DNA of 64,000 bases from Clostridiales bacterium (GCA_021199255.1 JAJQIK010000018.1:62001-126000), one strand, 5' to 3'. Numbered from the stretch's first letter, positions 6,573 through 16,621 are shown. Notes: generated by a model not told the origin, from the letters alone. Translations and numbers: made by a program.

Positions 6573-9154
6573 TTTGATGCCTCCTGCCTTTCTCTCTCAG
6601 AAAAGGAACGCTGAATGGATAAAACGCTATAACCGGCGTCCTCAACAGCTTTCCGCATTTCCTTATCTTCTATTTCACCGTTCAGCGCAACAGTTGCGAT
6701 ACCTTCCTCATGGCTGGCGGCAGCGCTCTCCACGGCCGGCAGCGCTTCCAGCGCCTTTTGCACGGCGTTCTCACAGTGGCCGCACATCATTCCCTCAATG
6801 GAAATCACCGCCGTTTCATTCCCTGACGGCCTTGCTTCCGGCTCCTGCGCCAGCGTGGGCAGAACCACTTCATGCCGAATCCGTTGATCTCTCTTCGCTT
6901 CCCTGATTTTGAACAGATTCAGCCGCAGCGCGTTGGTCACCACGCAGAAGGAGGAAAGGCTCATCGCCGCAGCGCCGAACATAGGGTTCAGCTTCCAGCC
7001 AAACAGTGGAATAAAGACCCCTGCGGCCAACGGGATTCCAATGCAGTTATAGAAGAATGCCCAGAACAGATTCTGGTGGATATTCCGAAGGGTGGCGCGG
7101 CTGAGCCGGATTGCCGCCGGGACGTCGGAAAGCCTGCTTTTCATCAGAACCACATCCGCCGCGTCGATAGCCACGTCTGCTCCCGCGCCAATCGCAATGC
7201 CCATATCGGCACGCGTCAGAGCCGGGGCGTCGTTGATACCGTCGCCCACCATAGCCACCTTACCGTATTCCTTCAGCCTGCGTATCACAGCTTCCTTCCC
7301 GTCGGGCAGTACGCCCGCCACCACCTGATCCACTCCGGCCTGTTGCCCAATAGCGCGGGCGGTCTTTTCATTGTCGCCGGTCAGCATAACAACCCGAATC
7401 CCCATATGCTGCAATTCCTGTACGGCATGGGGACTGTCCTCTTTGATGGCGTCCGCCACGGCAATCATGCCCACGAACACGTCTCCTTTGGCAAATAACA
7501 GGGGCGTTTTCCCATTTTCCGCCAGCTTCTCCGCCCTATCGCGCATCTTTGCCGGAACCGATACCTGCCCCGCAATAAATTTCATACTGCCGCCCAGCAG
7601 CGTCCTGCCCTCCTGCACCGCCCGGAGGCCGTTACCCGCGAGCGCATGAAAATCAGAAACCTCGGAGGCTTCCAGCCCTTCCTGGGAAGCCTTTAACAGA
7701 ATCGCCTTTGCCAGCGGGTGTTCGCTTTTTGCCTCCAACGCATAGGCTGTTTCCAGAAGCTCCCGTTCCGTAAAGCCGGGCGCGGCGACCAGGTCTGTCA
7801 CACAGGGTTCCCCGCTGGTAATCGTACCGGTCTTATCCAGAACCACGATCTGCACCTTACCGGTTTCTTCAAGGGAAACCGCCGTCTTAAAGAGAATCCC
7901 GTTTCTGGCTCCTATCCCGTTGCCCACCATGATTGCCACCGGCGTGGCAAGCCCTAAGGCACAGGGGCAGGAAATCACAAGCACAGAGATTCCCCTTGCG
8001 AGGGCAAAGCCGAAGGTCTCACCGCAGGCCAGCCACACAATCGTAGTGATAATGGCTATGAGAATCACCGTGGGAACAAAGACGCCCGAAACCCGGTCGG
8101 CAATCTTGGCAATCGGAGCCTTCGTCGCCGCCGCGTCGCTGACCATCTTGATAATCTGGGAAAGCGTGGTATCCTCCCCCACACGGGTAGCCCGGCATTT
8201 AATAAAACCGGACTGGTTGACCGTAGCGGCGGACACGGAATCCCCCGCCGCCTTATCCACCGGGATACTTTCTCCGGTCAGCGCCGCTTCATTGACTGCG
8301 CTGGCTCCCTCCAGGACAACGCCGTCCACAGGAATATTCTCTCCCGGACGGACTACAAAGATATCTCCCTTCTGCACCTGCTCGATGGGAACCGTCGTCT
8401 CCGTCCCGTCCCGCCAGACCACCGCCTGCTTCGGGGCGAGCCTCATCAGCCCTTTCAGCGCATCTGTGGTTTTGCCCTTGGAATGGGCTTCCAGCATCTT
8501 TCCCACCGTAATCAGCGTCAGAATCATGGCGGCGGACTCAAAATAAAACTCGTCCATATAGGTCATGACCAGCTCGTCATTGCCCCTGACCACAGCGTCC
8601 GTCATCATAAACAGGGCAAATACGCTCCACGCATAAGAGGCAAAGGAACCCATCGCCACCAGCGTATCCATGTTCGGCGACCGATGCATCAGTCCCCTGG
8701 CGCCGCTGATAAAAAACTTCTGATTAATGATCATGATTACTGTGGCCAGCAATAACTGAACCAGCCCCATCGCCACATGATTGCCCTCAAACCAGCCAGG
8801 AAGCGGCCAGCCCCACATCATATGCCCCATGGAAAAATACATCAGCACCAGCAGAAAACCGATAGATGCCAGCAGACGGCGACGCAAAACCGGCGTCTCA
8901 TGATCCTTTAGCGCTTCCTCATCTGCGGACAGGGACGACCTTTGTGTGCCCTCGTTTGTTTTAAGCGACGCCCCATATCCCGCCGCCGTCACTGCGGAAA
9001 TGATTTCCTGCGGCGAAGCGCTGCCCTCCACTCCCATAGAATTTGTCAACAGGCTGACGGAGCATGCCGTCACCCCCGGCACTTTGCCTACGGCCTTCTC
9101 CACCCTCGCGGAGCAGGCGGCGCAGCTCATGCCTGTTACCGTATATTGTTCCAT
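6569..9154 (-). CDS. copA: Copper-transporting P1B-type ATPase with HMA domains at both ends
   Basis: 861 residues. The N-terminal HMA domain has CAAC at residues 11-14. Eight membrane helices follow, with the transmembrane metal site [11 protein letters not shown], phosphorylation motif DKTGTIT, nucleotide-domain motif SEHPLA and hinge [10 protein letters not shown]. The CPC motif and CsoR context point to Cu(I)/Ag(I) export. A second HMA domain sits at the extreme C-terminus (GMMCGHC, C791 and C794). Most CopA proteins carry their metal-binding domains only at the N-terminus. It is preceded by csoR (31-base gap) and overlaps copZ by four bases. Confidence 0.95.
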   Translation of the reverse strand: MEQYTVTGMSCAACSARVEKAVGKVPGVTACSVSLLTNSMGVEGSASPQEIISAVTAAGYGASLKTNEGTQRSSLSADEEALKDHETPVLRRRLLASIGFLLVLMYFSMGHMMWGWPLPGWFEGNHVAMGLVQLLLATVIMIINQKFFISGARGLMHRSPNMDTLVAMGSFASYAWSVFALFMMTDAVVRGNDELVMTYMDEFYFESAAMILTLITVGKMLEAHSKGKTTDALKGLMRLAPKQAVVWRDGTETTVPIEQVQKGDIFVVRPGENIPVDGVVLEGASAVNEAALTGESIPVDKAAGDSVSAATVNQSGFIKCRATRVGEDTTLSQIIKMVSDAAATKAPIAKIADRVSGVFVPTVILIAIITTIVWLACGETFGFALARGISVLVISCPCALGLATPVAIMVGNGIGARNGILFKTAVSLEETGKVQIVVLDKTGTITSGEPCVTDLVAAPGFTERELLETAYALEAKSEHPLAKAILLKASQEGLEASEVSDFHALAGNGLRAVQEGRTLLGGSMKFIAGQVSVPAKMRDRAEKLAENGKTPLLFAKGDVFVGMIAVADAIKEDSPHAVQELQHMGIRVVMLTGDNEKTARAIGQQAGVDQVVAGVLPDGKEAVIRRLKEYGKVAMVGDGINDAPALTRADMGIAIGAGADVAIDAADVVLMKSRLSDVPAAIRLSRATLRNIHQNLFWAFFYNCIGIPLAAGVFIPLFGWKLNPMFGAAAMSLSSFCVVTNALRLNLFKIREAKRDQRIRHEVVLPTLAQEPEARPSGNETAVISIEGMMCGHCENAVQKALEALPAVESAAASHEEGIATVALNGEIEDKEMRKAVEDAGYSVLSIQRSFSERERQEASK

Positions 9155-9185
9155 GATGAAACCTCCCTACCAGTCTGGATACCAT

Positions 9186-9506
9186 TTATTTCATCAGCTT
9201 CTGTAAAGTGTCCACCAGTTCGTCGACCACCTCGTCTCTGCCCTCCCGTATGTCGTCCGCCACACAGGTTCGGATATGGCTGGCCAGAAGTTCTTTGTTA
9301 AATGCGTTCAACGCTGCGGCCACAGCGGAGGATTGAATCAGAATATCCGTACAGTAGGCGTTCCTCTCAACCATTCCCCTGATTCCCCGTACCTGACCCT
9401 CGATCCGGTTCAGACGGTGGATCAGCTTCTGATATTCCTCCGCAGACCGTTCCTTTGTCTTTTTCCCGCAGCAACAGTCCTTTTCTTCCACGGTATTCTC
9501 CTCCAT
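9186..9506 (-). CDS. csoR: CsoR-type copper-sensing transcriptional repressor
   Basis: 106 residues, all-helical CsoR/RcnR family. The Cu(I) ligand set is present with the correct spacing: C52, H77 and C81 (25 and 4 residues apart). An extra N-terminal CCC (residues 11-13) could bind metal. I start it at the ATG 9504-9506, which has AGGAGA seven bases upstream. A longer frame to 9557 would begin within a few bases of the predicted transcription start and has no ribosome-binding site. It would repress its own operon with copA and copZ, releasing the operator at 9566-9586 when Cu(I) binds. Confidence 0.93.
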   Translation of the reverse strand: MEENTVEEKDCCCGKKTKERSAEEYQKLIHRLNRIEGQVRGIRGMVERNAYCTDILIQSSAVAAALNAFNKELLASHIRTCVADDIREGRDEVVDELVDTLQKLMK

Positions 9507-9562
9507 CGTAATCTCTCCTGTCTTATCTTGCCCTTTCTTTTCTACTTTATGTTCCATGTCTG

Positions 9563-9591
9563 ATAATATACCCCCGCGGGGTATATGTCAA
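9563..9591 (-). promoter_or_regulatory. csoR-copA-copZ promoter with CsoR operator between -35 and -10
   Basis: TTGACA (9586-9591) and TATTAT (9563-9568) on the minus strand are 17 bases apart. The spacer is filled by the palindrome 9566-9586: ATATACCCC, a three-base centre, then GGGGTATAT. This G/C-rich pseudo-palindrome is the classic CsoR site, so the bound repressor would directly occlude RNA polymerase. The -35 box lies just beyond the stop codon of the upstream aminopeptidase gene (9595). Confidence 0.9.
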
Positions 9592-9594
9592 GTA

Positions 9595-11388
9595 TCATAC
9601 AGCAGCCGTAGCTTTCCCAAGCCATTCCAATACCTCTCCCTCCAGATAGGGCGAAAGGCTCTCGTACACCTTCTTATGATAAGCGTTTAAAAGTTCCCGC
9701 TCTCTGTCTGTCATAAGCGACGGGTCAATGGCGTCCAGATCAAAGGGCGCCATCGTAAGAGGTTCCAGATACATAAACTGCCCGTATTCATTCTTTTCTC
9801 CCTTCCGGCAGAGCATCAGATTCTCATGGCGGACGCCGAATCTGCCGGGCAGATAAAGCCCCGGCTCATTGGAAATCACCATGCCCTCTTCTAAAGGCAC
9901 ATAATCCGCGCCCTGTATACGCCAGCGGAAGCTCTGGGGGCCTTCATGGACATTCAGAAGATAGCCCACGCCATGCCCGGTGCCGTGATTATAATCCAAC
10001 CCACTCTCCCACAAAGGCTCTCTTGCCAGAATATCCAGATTCTGGCCGCAGACGCCGTAAGGGAATCTGGCCGCCGCCAGATTGAGATGCCCCCGAAGAA
10101 CCAGGGTACAGGCACGTTTTTCCTCCGCGGTAATTTCCCCAAGGGCAATCGTACGGGTGATATCTGTAGTTCCTTCCCGGTAATGCCCGCCCGTATCCGC
10201 CAGGCACAATCCCTTCGCCTGTATCCTCACGTTGGTCTGCGGGACAGGCTCATAATGCACAATAGCGCCATGAACGCCATAGGCAATAATAGGATCAAAG
10301 CTTGGACCCAGATACCCGTCCATTTGCGCGCGAAAGGTTTCCAGCTTCTCAGCGGCTTCCATTTCCGTAATCCGCTCCCGAGCCACATGGGTTTTTAACC
10401 ACCACATAAATTGGGTTACCGCCGCGCCGTCCCTCACATGAGCTATGCGGATATGCTTCATTTCCGCCTGCGTCTTAACCGCTTTCAGTCCTTCGATGGG
10501 GCTTACGCGGTCAAGCTTCCTTACGCCCTCCGGGACACAGTGCAGCAGACGGTAATTCACCCGTCTGCCATCCAGCCAGATGGTTTGCCCCTCCGGCAGC
10601 TTATTTAATAACGCCTCAACCTGTCCATAAGGCGCTGTCCGCACCCCCGCCCGCTCCAGTTTTTCACGAACCGCTCCCGGCAGGATCTGCTCCTGCACAC
10701 ACAGGGTCGCCCGCTCCCTTTCTATCAACAGGTACGACAAAAATACCGGCGTATTTTGCACATCATTCCCGCGCAGATTCAAAAGCCACGCAATTTCATC
10801 TAAGGCGGTCACCAGCAGGATGTCCGCTCCCTGTTCCTCCATCTGTTCACGCACCCGGAGCAGCTTTTCCTCCCGGTCAAGCCCGGTATATTTCACATCC
10901 AGCTCCCATACCGGCTCCGCCGACAGCTTTGGGCGGTTCTTCCACACCCGATCCACTAAATCTTCCTCTCCGTAAAAGACGATCTCTTTCCGATCCGTCT
11001 CTTTGGCAAGGGTCTGAATGAGCTGTTCCGTCACACAACGCCCGTCGAAACCGATTTTCGCCCCCTCCTCCAATTGGTCACGCAGATATTCCGCCATGGA
11101 AGGAACCCCCGGCCGGCCGGTTTTCATCAGGCGGATGGAACTGTCCCGAAGCTGTTCCTCCGCCTGTATAAAATATCGTCCATCGGTCCACAATGCCGCC
11201 TGTTCCTCCAATACCACCAGGGTTCCCGCAGAACCCGTAAATCCGGACATATATTCCCTGGCCTTAAAATATTCTCCCACATATTCGGAGCTGTGAAAAT
11301 CATCGGTAGGAATGAGATACGCCGCCAGCCCACGCTGCTTCATCAACTGCCGCAGAGACTGCAGCCTTGCTTCTATTCTGTCGCTCAT
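9595..11388 (-). CDS. Xaa-Pro aminopeptidase (aminopeptidase P, M24B)
   Basis: 597 residues, the three-domain form: two creatinase-type N-terminal domains (about 1-300) and a C-terminal pita-bread M24 domain. All five metal ligands are visible: D398 (ADTGG), D409 (TTDIT), H472 (GHGVGY), E508 (NEPGLY) and E522 (RHENL). The enzyme removes N-terminal residues ahead of proline in the cytoplasm using two Mn or Zn ions. Its start overlaps the stop of the upstream cupin gene (ATGA). The 3' end abuts the csoR promoter, so read-through into the copper operon is possible. Confidence 0.94.
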   Translation of the reverse strand: MSDRIEARLQSLRQLMKQRGLAAYLIPTDDFHSSEYVGEYFKAREYMSGFTGSAGTLVVLEEQAALWTDGRYFIQAEEQLRDSSIRLMKTGRPGVPSMAEYLRDQLEEGAKIGFDGRCVTEQLIQTLAKETDRKEIVFYGEEDLVDRVWKNRPKLSAEPVWELDVKYTGLDREEKLLRVREQMEEQGADILLVTALDEIAWLLNLRGNDVQNTPVFLSYLLIERERATLCVQEQILPGAVREKLERAGVRTAPYGQVEALLNKLPEGQTIWLDGRRVNYRLLHCVPEGVRKLDRVSPIEGLKAVKTQAEMKHIRIAHVRDGAAVTQFMWWLKTHVARERITEMEAAEKLETFRAQMDGYLGPSFDPIIAYGVHGAIVHYEPVPQTNVRIQAKGLCLADTGGHYREGTTDITRTIALGEITAEEKRACTLVLRGHLNLAAARFPYGVCGQNLDILAREPLWESGLDYNHGTGHGVGYLLNVHEGPQSFRWRIQGADYVPLEEGMVISNEPGLYLPGRFGVRHENLMLCRKGEKNEYGQFMYLEPLTMAPFDLDAIDPSLMTDRERELLNAYHKKVYESLSPYLEGEVLEWLGKATAAV

Positions 11389-11777
11389 TTTGATTTCTTA
11401 CTCCCGTCATTGGCAGCATGGCAATCCGCCTGCTGCAAAGCCCCGGACTTTTGTTCCGGCACCACCGCATAGAACTCTATCACTTCGCTGCTCTCATTCC
11501 GCAAGCTGTGGCTATGCCCCTCCGGACAATAGTGACAGCAGCCCGCCGGTAAGATTTCCCTGCCGTCTTCATAGAGCACCACACCGGTTCCTTTCAGCAT
11601 AAAGATGATTTCGCTGCTGTTCTCATGGGTATGGAAGCCTATGGTCGCTCCCGGCTCCAGTGAAGCACGCATAATTTTACACAATTCATCCGTATACATC
11701 CGGGTTCTAAATTCCTTTTCCCCACCCTTAAAATGAGGAATCGCCTGTTCTTCCATGTTGTCAAAGTTTATAATCAT
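11385..11777 (-). CDS. Single-domain cupin protein
   Basis: 130 residues with both cupin motifs: GFHTHENSSEIIFMLKGTG (His, His, Glu metal ligands) and PEGHSHSLRN (third His). The metal-binding set is intact. Small cupins of this type may be sugar or small-molecule binding proteins or dioxygenase-like enzymes; nothing here fixes the substrate. The C-terminal tail is rich in Cys, Lys and Ser. It is translationally coupled to the aminopeptidase P gene by a four-base overlap, so the pair forms one operon. AAGGAAAGGGA precedes the ATG. Confidence 0.85.
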   Translation of the reverse strand: MIINFDNMEEQAIPHFKGGEKEFRTRMYTDELCKIMRASLEPGATIGFHTHENSSEIIFMLKGTGVVLYEDGREILPAGCCHYCPEGHSHSLRNESSEVIEFYAVVPEQKSGALQQADCHAANDGSKKSK

Positions 11778-11853
11778 ATGTTGTCCCTTTCCTTTTCAAA
11801 AAATGAATAGGCGCTTCGCAATCACCTATAAAAAATAAAGCCGCACATAAAAC

Positions 11854-11879
11854 GGGAAGCCGCAAAATACTGGCTTCCC
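11854..11879 (-). terminator. Terminator of the DUF362 gene
   Basis: GGGAAGCC (11854-11861) pairs perfectly with GGCTTCCC (11872-11879) around a ten-base loop, followed on the minus strand by GTTTTAT. It lies 27 bases past the DUF362 stop codon and separates that gene from the cupin operon. Confidence 0.75.
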
Positions 11880-11905
11880 ACTATGTTCATTACATCTTCG
11901 CTTTC

Positions 11906-13024
11906 TCAAATCGTAATCAGGTCGTATTGATCTGTTCCAAGGCCAATCTTCACCGCGTGGGCGATACAGGATTTCCACTCTGTATCGGGATGGGTCATAT
12001 AAAAGTGATCGTGCCCTTCCTCATTGCCGTGCTTCTTAAGATTCTCCCCGAGGATACTGCTTTCTACCGGAGTCATCTGATTGCACAGATCCGCGCAGGC
12101 CTGGTCTAACGCTACCGGATCGAAGGAAGCAAGCATTCCTACATTGGGGATAATCGGAATATCATTCTCCCCATGGCAATCGCAGTTCGGCGATACGTCA
12201 CAGATCAGCGACACATGGAAGCAGGGGCGGCCCTGACATACTGCCAGACTGTATTCCGCCATCTTATAATTGAGAATCGCAATAGAATCCGCAAAGTCTG
12301 CCGCAATGGCATCTTTCGGGCAGACCGCCAGACAACGTCCGCAGCCCACGCATTTATCATGATCGATCGACGCCTTGCCGTTTTCGATAACCGGCGCTCC
12401 ATGGGCGCAGATTCTGCTGCACGCGCCGCAGCCCACACAGGCAGATTGATCTACGCTGGGCTTTCCCTCACAATGCTGCTCCATTTTACCGGCTCTGGAA
12501 CCGCAGCCCATACCAATATTTTTCAGCGTCCCGCCGAATCCCGCCATTTCATGTCCCTTAAAATGAGTCAGGGAGATAAAAATATCCGCGTCCATAATCG
12601 CATGGCCAATCTTCGCTTCCTTCACATATTCTCCGTTGACAGGAACCAGCGTCTCATCGGTGCCCTTCAAGCCGTCGCCGATGATTACATGGCAACCGGT
12701 CTGATAGGGAGAAAAGCCGTTCACATAAGCGGTTTCCAAATGATCCAGCGCGTTCTTACGGCTGCCCACATATAACGTATTGCAATCTGTCAGAAAGGGC
12801 TTGCCGCCAAGCTCCTTCACATAGTCCGCCACCACTCTGGCATAGTTCGGGCGAAGGAACGCAAGGTTCCCGTATTCACCGAAATGAATCTTAATCGCCG
12901 CATACTTATCCGTAAAATCAATCTCTTCAAACCCTGCCGTTTTCATCAGCCGATGCAGCTTCTGCAAGAGATTCTCATGCGTCGTCGCCTTAAAAGATGT
13001 AAAATAAACTTTAGCCTGTTCCAC
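11906..13024 (-). CDS. DUF362 protein with two 4Fe-4S ferredoxin clusters
   Basis: 372 residues. A DUF362 body (KIHFGEYGN..., FLTDCNTLYVG, TLKNIGMGCGSRAGK) is interrupted at about residues 190-235 by two ferredoxin motifs, CVGCGACSRIC and CVGCGRCLAVC, each followed by a Pro or Ala-His exit. It should carry two [4Fe-4S] clusters and act in cytoplasmic electron transfer; the physiological partner is unknown. DUF362-ferredoxin proteins are common in strict anaerobes. The start is GTG at 13022-13024; the nearest AAGG lies rather far upstream, so expression may be modest. It is monocistronic, with a terminator downstream. Confidence 0.88.
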   Translation of the reverse strand: MEQAKVYFTSFKATTHENLLQKLHRLMKTAGFEEIDFTDKYAAIKIHFGEYGNLAFLRPNYARVVADYVKELGGKPFLTDCNTLYVGSRKNALDHLETAYVNGFSPYQTGCHVIIGDGLKGTDETLVPVNGEYVKEAKIGHAIMDADIFISLTHFKGHEMAGFGGTLKNIGMGCGSRAGKMEQHCEGKPSVDQSACVGCGACSRICAHGAPVIENGKASIDHDKCVGCGRCLAVCPKDAIAADFADSIAILNYKMAEYSLAVCQGRPCFHVSLICDVSPNCDCHGENDIPIIPNVGMLASFDPVALDQACADLCNQMTPVESSILGENLKKHGNEEGHDHFYMTHPDTEWKSCIAHAVKIGLGTDQYDLITI

Positions 13025-13078
13025 TGTGATAAACCATACCTTTCTATGTATTTACGGACGCCGGGAAGCTGCGCCTCA

Positions 13079-14044
13079 TTATGCTTCCTGAATCTTCTGA
13101 ATAAGCGGATCCGCCTGTTCCATCATATTTGAGATATCCTCATAAAGAAATCCCTTCTGCGTCATAAGGCCCTTTAATCCGTCAATATTTTCCATAACCC
13201 TTTCATATTGGCCTTTATACGCAGCCACATCTCTTTGCAGTGTCTGCATCTGCCCGGAACAATCAGATACTGCGTTGATAATATTTGTCCTGACATCTTT
13301 GACCTGGACGACAGAATCCTGTATCTGCGCAAAAACGCTCTCTGTCTTTTCGGTCTGTTCTCTGGAGGAATCTAAAACTGCTTTAGCCGTTTGCAGAGAA
13401 TCCGTCAGCCGCCCCGAACTATTCTCCAGTTCTCCCATGCTTTTATTGACGTCGCCAACCAATCCCTTAATATCCACGGAAAGCTTTGTCACCTCATCTG
13501 CCACAACCGCAAACCCCCGTCCCTGTTCGCCTGCCCTGGCCGCTTCGATGGAAGCGTTTAACGCGAGCAGATTGGTCTGATTGGCCACAGCCACAATGCT
13601 TTGCATCGATTTCTTGATCTCCTCAAAGCCCTGTTGAAATTCCTCGTATATCCGGCCTATTTCCGCAAATTTCTCTTCCACCTGTGCAGAGTTTACTTTT
13701 AATTGGTCAAGATTATCCTGCGCTCCCTGGGATACGTCGGTGACATTACCCACAACCCCGGAAAGCTGTTCCGAAACAGACGTAATCATCTGGAAGGTAT
13801 TCTGAAAAGCATCAATTTCCATGCCCATTCTTGCATTATTTTCAATGACCTCTTCATACGATTTCCTTACGGTATCGATTTCACGGACAACCCGGCCTTC
13901 CTCCGCAACCAGTTCCTCCTTTTTATCCATCACAAAATGGCTCAGGAAGGATAACGAATGAAGATATTCCCTGATATCCGCCTTCTTTTCCGGCTCCGTA
14001 AACACTGTCTGCATCGTATCTTTGATTTTTTTCCTACCAAACAT
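13079..14044 (-). CDS. Soluble methyl-accepting chemotaxis protein
   Basis: 321 residues with no membrane segment. The N-terminal coiled-coil region lacks a recognisable sensor domain. The signalling hairpin tip, [31 protein letters not shown] in outline, is the standard CheA/CheW contact region (about residues 165-200). The ATG at 14042-14044 has AGGAGG six bases upstream; the longer frame overlaps the previous gene. It starts ten bases after the FIST gene stop, so the FIST protein is the likely ligand-sensing partner. No cheA, cheW or flagellar genes are in the window. Confidence 0.9.
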   Translation of the reverse strand: MFGRKKIKDTMQTVFTEPEKKADIREYLHSLSFLSHFVMDKKEELVAEEGRVVREIDTVRKSYEEVIENNARMGMEIDAFQNTFQMITSVSEQLSGVVGNVTDVSQGAQDNLDQLKVNSAQVEEKFAEIGRIYEEFQQGFEEIKKSMQSIVAVANQTNLLALNASIEAARAGEQGRGFAVVADEVTKLSVDIKGLVGDVNKSMGELENSSGRLTDSLQTAKAVLDSSREQTEKTESVFAQIQDSVVQVKDVRTNIINAVSDCSGQMQTLQRDVAAYKGQYERVMENIDGLKGLMTQKGFLYEDISNMMEQADPLIQKIQEA

Positions 14045-14054
14045 AATCTGCCTC

Positions 14055-15146
14055 CTATTCAAATACAGCACAGACCATCGTCTGGTTTACATGCTGATTA
14101 TTAAACTGCTCGCCACCGCCGACAAGCCCCGCGTGGTTGCCAAGAGACGCCATATCCGCGGCGTATCTCTCAAAATAACCTTCTCCGTCATAAAGCAGAT
14201 ATCTGTAAACACAGTCAATTGATAAAATGAAGGAGATCCGTTTCATTTCCGTGCGGATCATTTCACGCGTATTGCGCTCTACACTGTCATAATCCGTCAG
14301 TTCCAGAAAATACATACAGTCATTTTTATTAATTCTCTTGAAATTCAAAAGCCCGCCTTCCGGAGTCAATTCCTTCATAGACGCAATAAAAACCTGATCT
14401 CCTACTGCTCTTCCCATGGGATTACGCATAACGTTGTTGACAATCTTGTCCTTGCTAATCCCCAGCTCCTTGCTGTATACCTCCGCCGCCGGCCTGCCGT
14501 CAAATTCCAGGACAACCCTTTTCTGTGTATCTACCTTCGTTGCAAAATGCGCCTGTGAGTCGGCCGGTTTTTGATAAATATTTTCCTTATATACCTTAAT
14601 TTTACCAGTCTTATTGCGGATTAAAGCATATACGCACGCGTCCTCATACAACAAACCATTGTACGCCACAAACGCTTCTTTGCCCTCCGGCACGCCAAAC
14701 ACCGTACCTCCCGCAAGCTGTACGCCTTTCTGGTCAAACGCGGCGTTTAAGGTCGTGACCAGCTTTTCCTCCGAGCCTGTACAAAATTCAATACACACCG
14801 TATCATCTCGATTCGGATGAACCTGAGATATTTTTTTCTCCAGACAGCCGATTTCCGCTATCGGGCAGGCGCTGATCTGCTCCAACACCCCGGCGCTGAC
14901 CACCGTGTCGTCAAAAAAAGCCGTCACGACGACCTGTTTATCGCTGACACTGCCGTTCGCAAGGCTGATCCCCGACGTTCCTATCGATTCCGCATCAGGA
15001 TATTGCTCTTTCAAATAAGAAGCTACCTGGCTCAAATCATCATAAGGCGCCATAAATACAATCAGTTGAGGCGCGCTTAATCCTCTCGTCGCTTCAGCAA
15101 TCGCCGCGGATACCCCTCCCCGTCCTACTCCCACAAAAGATTTCAT
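14055..15146 (-). CDS. FIST domain sensory protein
   Basis: 363 residues with FIST_N (about 20-200) and FIST_C (about 210-345) domains: [21 protein letters not shown], and C-terminal [15 protein letters not shown] and [21 protein letters not shown] domains are predicted small-ligand (amino-acid-like) binding modules found in or next to signalling proteins. AGGAGG precedes the ATG and a strong promoter lies at 15196-15224. It forms a two-gene operon with the soluble chemoreceptor downstream, which suggests that sensor and signal output are split over two polypeptides. The ligand is unknown. Confidence 0.88.
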   Translation of the reverse strand: MKSFVGVGRGGVSAAIAEATRGLSAPQLIVFMAPYDDLSQVASYLKEQYPDAESIGTSGISLANGSVSDKQVVVTAFFDDTVVSAGVLEQISACPIAEIGCLEKKISQVHPNRDDTVCIEFCTGSEEKLVTTLNAAFDQKGVQLAGGTVFGVPEGKEAFVAYNGLLYEDACVYALIRNKTGKIKVYKENIYQKPADSQAHFATKVDTQKRVVLEFDGRPAAEVYSKELGISKDKIVNNVMRNPMGRAVGDQVFIASMKELTPEGGLLNFKRINKNDCMYFLELTDYDSVERNTREMIRTEMKRISFILSIDCVYRYLLYDGEGYFERYAADMASLGNHAGLVGGGEQFNNQHVNQTMVCAVFE

Positions 15147-15195
15147 CTGTTTTCCTCCTTGTAAGAATCATACTACACGCTACACTATTGCTTTT

Positions 15196-15224
15196 ATTAT
15201 AAAGGAAGCCACTTATAGATGCAA
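15196..15224 (-). promoter_or_regulatory. Sigma-A promoter of the FIST-chemoreceptor operon
   Basis: On the minus strand TTGCAT (15219-15224) and TATAAT (15196-15201) are spaced by 17 bases, about 45 bases before the FIST start codon. Confidence 0.75.
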
Positions 15225-15300
15225 GACTCTTCTTTCAGCCCGCTTTGCAGGCCGCCCCTTGCAGTCATGAACTTTTACAACCAATAAGCAGCCATAAAAT

Positions 15301-15320
15301 AACCCGTCGGCTGACAGGTT
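15301..15320 (-). terminator. Terminator of the HD-GYP gene
   Basis: AACCYGTC and GACRGGTT arms (one G-U pair) around a four-base loop, followed on the minus strand by ATTTTAT. It lies 30 bases after the HD-GYP stop codon. Confidence 0.65.
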
Positions 15321-15349
15321 ATCTCATCTTTACATCTATTCTGCTGCTC

Positions 15350-16621
15350 TTAGTTGATATTCTGAAAACGTTCTATCATGACCGCGTACTGCTCTTTAAT
15401 TTTTAAATACAGGCCGATGGTGTTTTCCTTTTCCTTCTCAAATTCATGAATAATCTTGTCATAATTGCGTTCCAGGCTGACCACCACATTCTTGTTGATT
15501 TTGCCGTTCTCCGCATCGGACTTCATGATATCCAGAATCTTCTCTTTGCTGAAGGGCTCCTTGTAGCTTCGCTTGCCGTACAGCGCGCTGAGAATATCCG
15601 CAACCGCTATAATCTGCTGGGGCAGCGTCAGATCCTCCGCCTTTAAGCCTCTGTGATATCCCGTACCGTCTAATTTCTCATGATGCCTCACCGCAATCTG
15701 CAAGACCGCGTCATCTACAACGCCCTCAAGAATCATTTCCGTAATCCGTACATGGGCTTTCATAATCTTCATTTCTTCTTCGCTCAGACGACCCGTGGAC
15801 TCCAGAATATTAAGCGGAATAGCGATCTTTCCCAGATCATGCAGCAACGCCCCGTAATGCAGATCCCTTAAGTCTTTCCCGGACAGTCTGGCCAGCCGCC
15901 CCAACTGCTCCGCAAAATGAACGGTTGCCAGGGTATGGATCACGGTATGCTCGCTTCTGAAATCGATGGTATAAACCAGCATTTCCAGGAATCCCCTCTT
16001 ATACTGCTCCGAAAAGGCTCTCTTCGCAAGAAGCACATCCAGCTCCTCACGATACTTGCCGTTGACCAGATTCGCCGTGATGCCGTACCGCTCTTCCGCT
16101 TTATGGAACAAATCCAGAGCAGCGCCTGAAAACTTGGTATCCCGGTATTTCAGGAAATAATCCTGCTCCAGCTTCTCGTCTTTCATGTGCAAAAAGGTAT
16201 CCATCTTGTCGGCCAGACTGAGCAGCTCGATGATATGCATATATCTGCTCTGGATCATACCCAATCGGTTATAATCCAAATGATGGTACAGGACCACCTC
16301 CGCCTTATCGCCCATGGGCGACAGATATTTTAAAAACAGGAAGCCGTAAATAGAATGTGGCCAGAGATTTTTTGTCTCAAAATCCGTCACATTCTTAACG
16401 TTATCCTCCTTATACAGCCCAATATCGTGCAGAATAGCCAGCATGGTATAATCCACCATCTCCTGCTCTGTGTAATGCTGCTCGGTGTAGGTATTCTCAT
16501 ACTCCATCATCTTATAGAGAATATAACCCGTAATCTCCCCGTGATTCATAATCTTCTGGTTGATGATCCCCAGCGTCTTCCTGATTATTTCATTGACGTC
16601 TTTACTGCTTATAATGCTCAT
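15350..16621 (-). CDS. Tandem HD / HD-GYP phosphodiesterase-like protein
   Basis: 423 residues with two HD-type domains. The first (about 20-200) has LHDIG and YHHLDYN; the second (about 215-400) has ALLHDLGKIAIP, AHVRITEMIL, RHHEKLDGTGYHRGL and ADILSAL. The second domain matches HD-GYP except that the signature reads DGTGYH instead of DGxGYP. HD-GYP proteins hydrolyse cyclic di-GMP or related dinucleotides. There is no receiver or membrane domain, so input probably comes through the N-terminal HD half. The gene is monocistronic and divergent from the DUF4474 gene. Activity is likely but not certain. Confidence 0.87.
   Translation of the reverse strand: MSIISSKDVNEIIRKTLGIINQKIMNHGEITGYILYKMMEYENTYTEQHYTEQEMVDYTMLAILHDIGLYKEDNVKNVTDFETKNLWPHSIYGFLFLKYLSPMGDKAEVVLYHHLDYNRLGMIQSRYMHIIELLSLADKMDTFLHMKDEKLEQDYFLKYRDTKFSGAALDLFHKAEERYGITANLVNGKYREELDVLLAKRAFSEQYKRGFLEMLVYTIDFRSEHTVIHTLATVHFAEQLGRLARLSGKDLRDLHYGALLHDLGKIAIPLNILESTGRLSEEEMKIMKAHVRITEMILEGVVDDAVLQIAVRHHEKLDGTGYHRGLKAEDLTLPQQIIAVADILSALYGKRSYKEPFSKEKILDIMKSDAENGKINKNVVVSLERNYDKIIHEFEKEKENTIGLYLKIKEQYAVMIERFQNIN

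Noticed and set aside
7920..8546. 208-codon plus-strand frame (and a neighbour at 6872-7498)
   Set aside because: Both are antisense to copA, which is intact; no ribosome-binding site or family.
13025..13078. Terminator between the chemoreceptor and DUF362 genes
   Set aside because: GGAAGC/GCTTCC can pair, but it overlaps the chemoreceptor stop codon and has no U-run.
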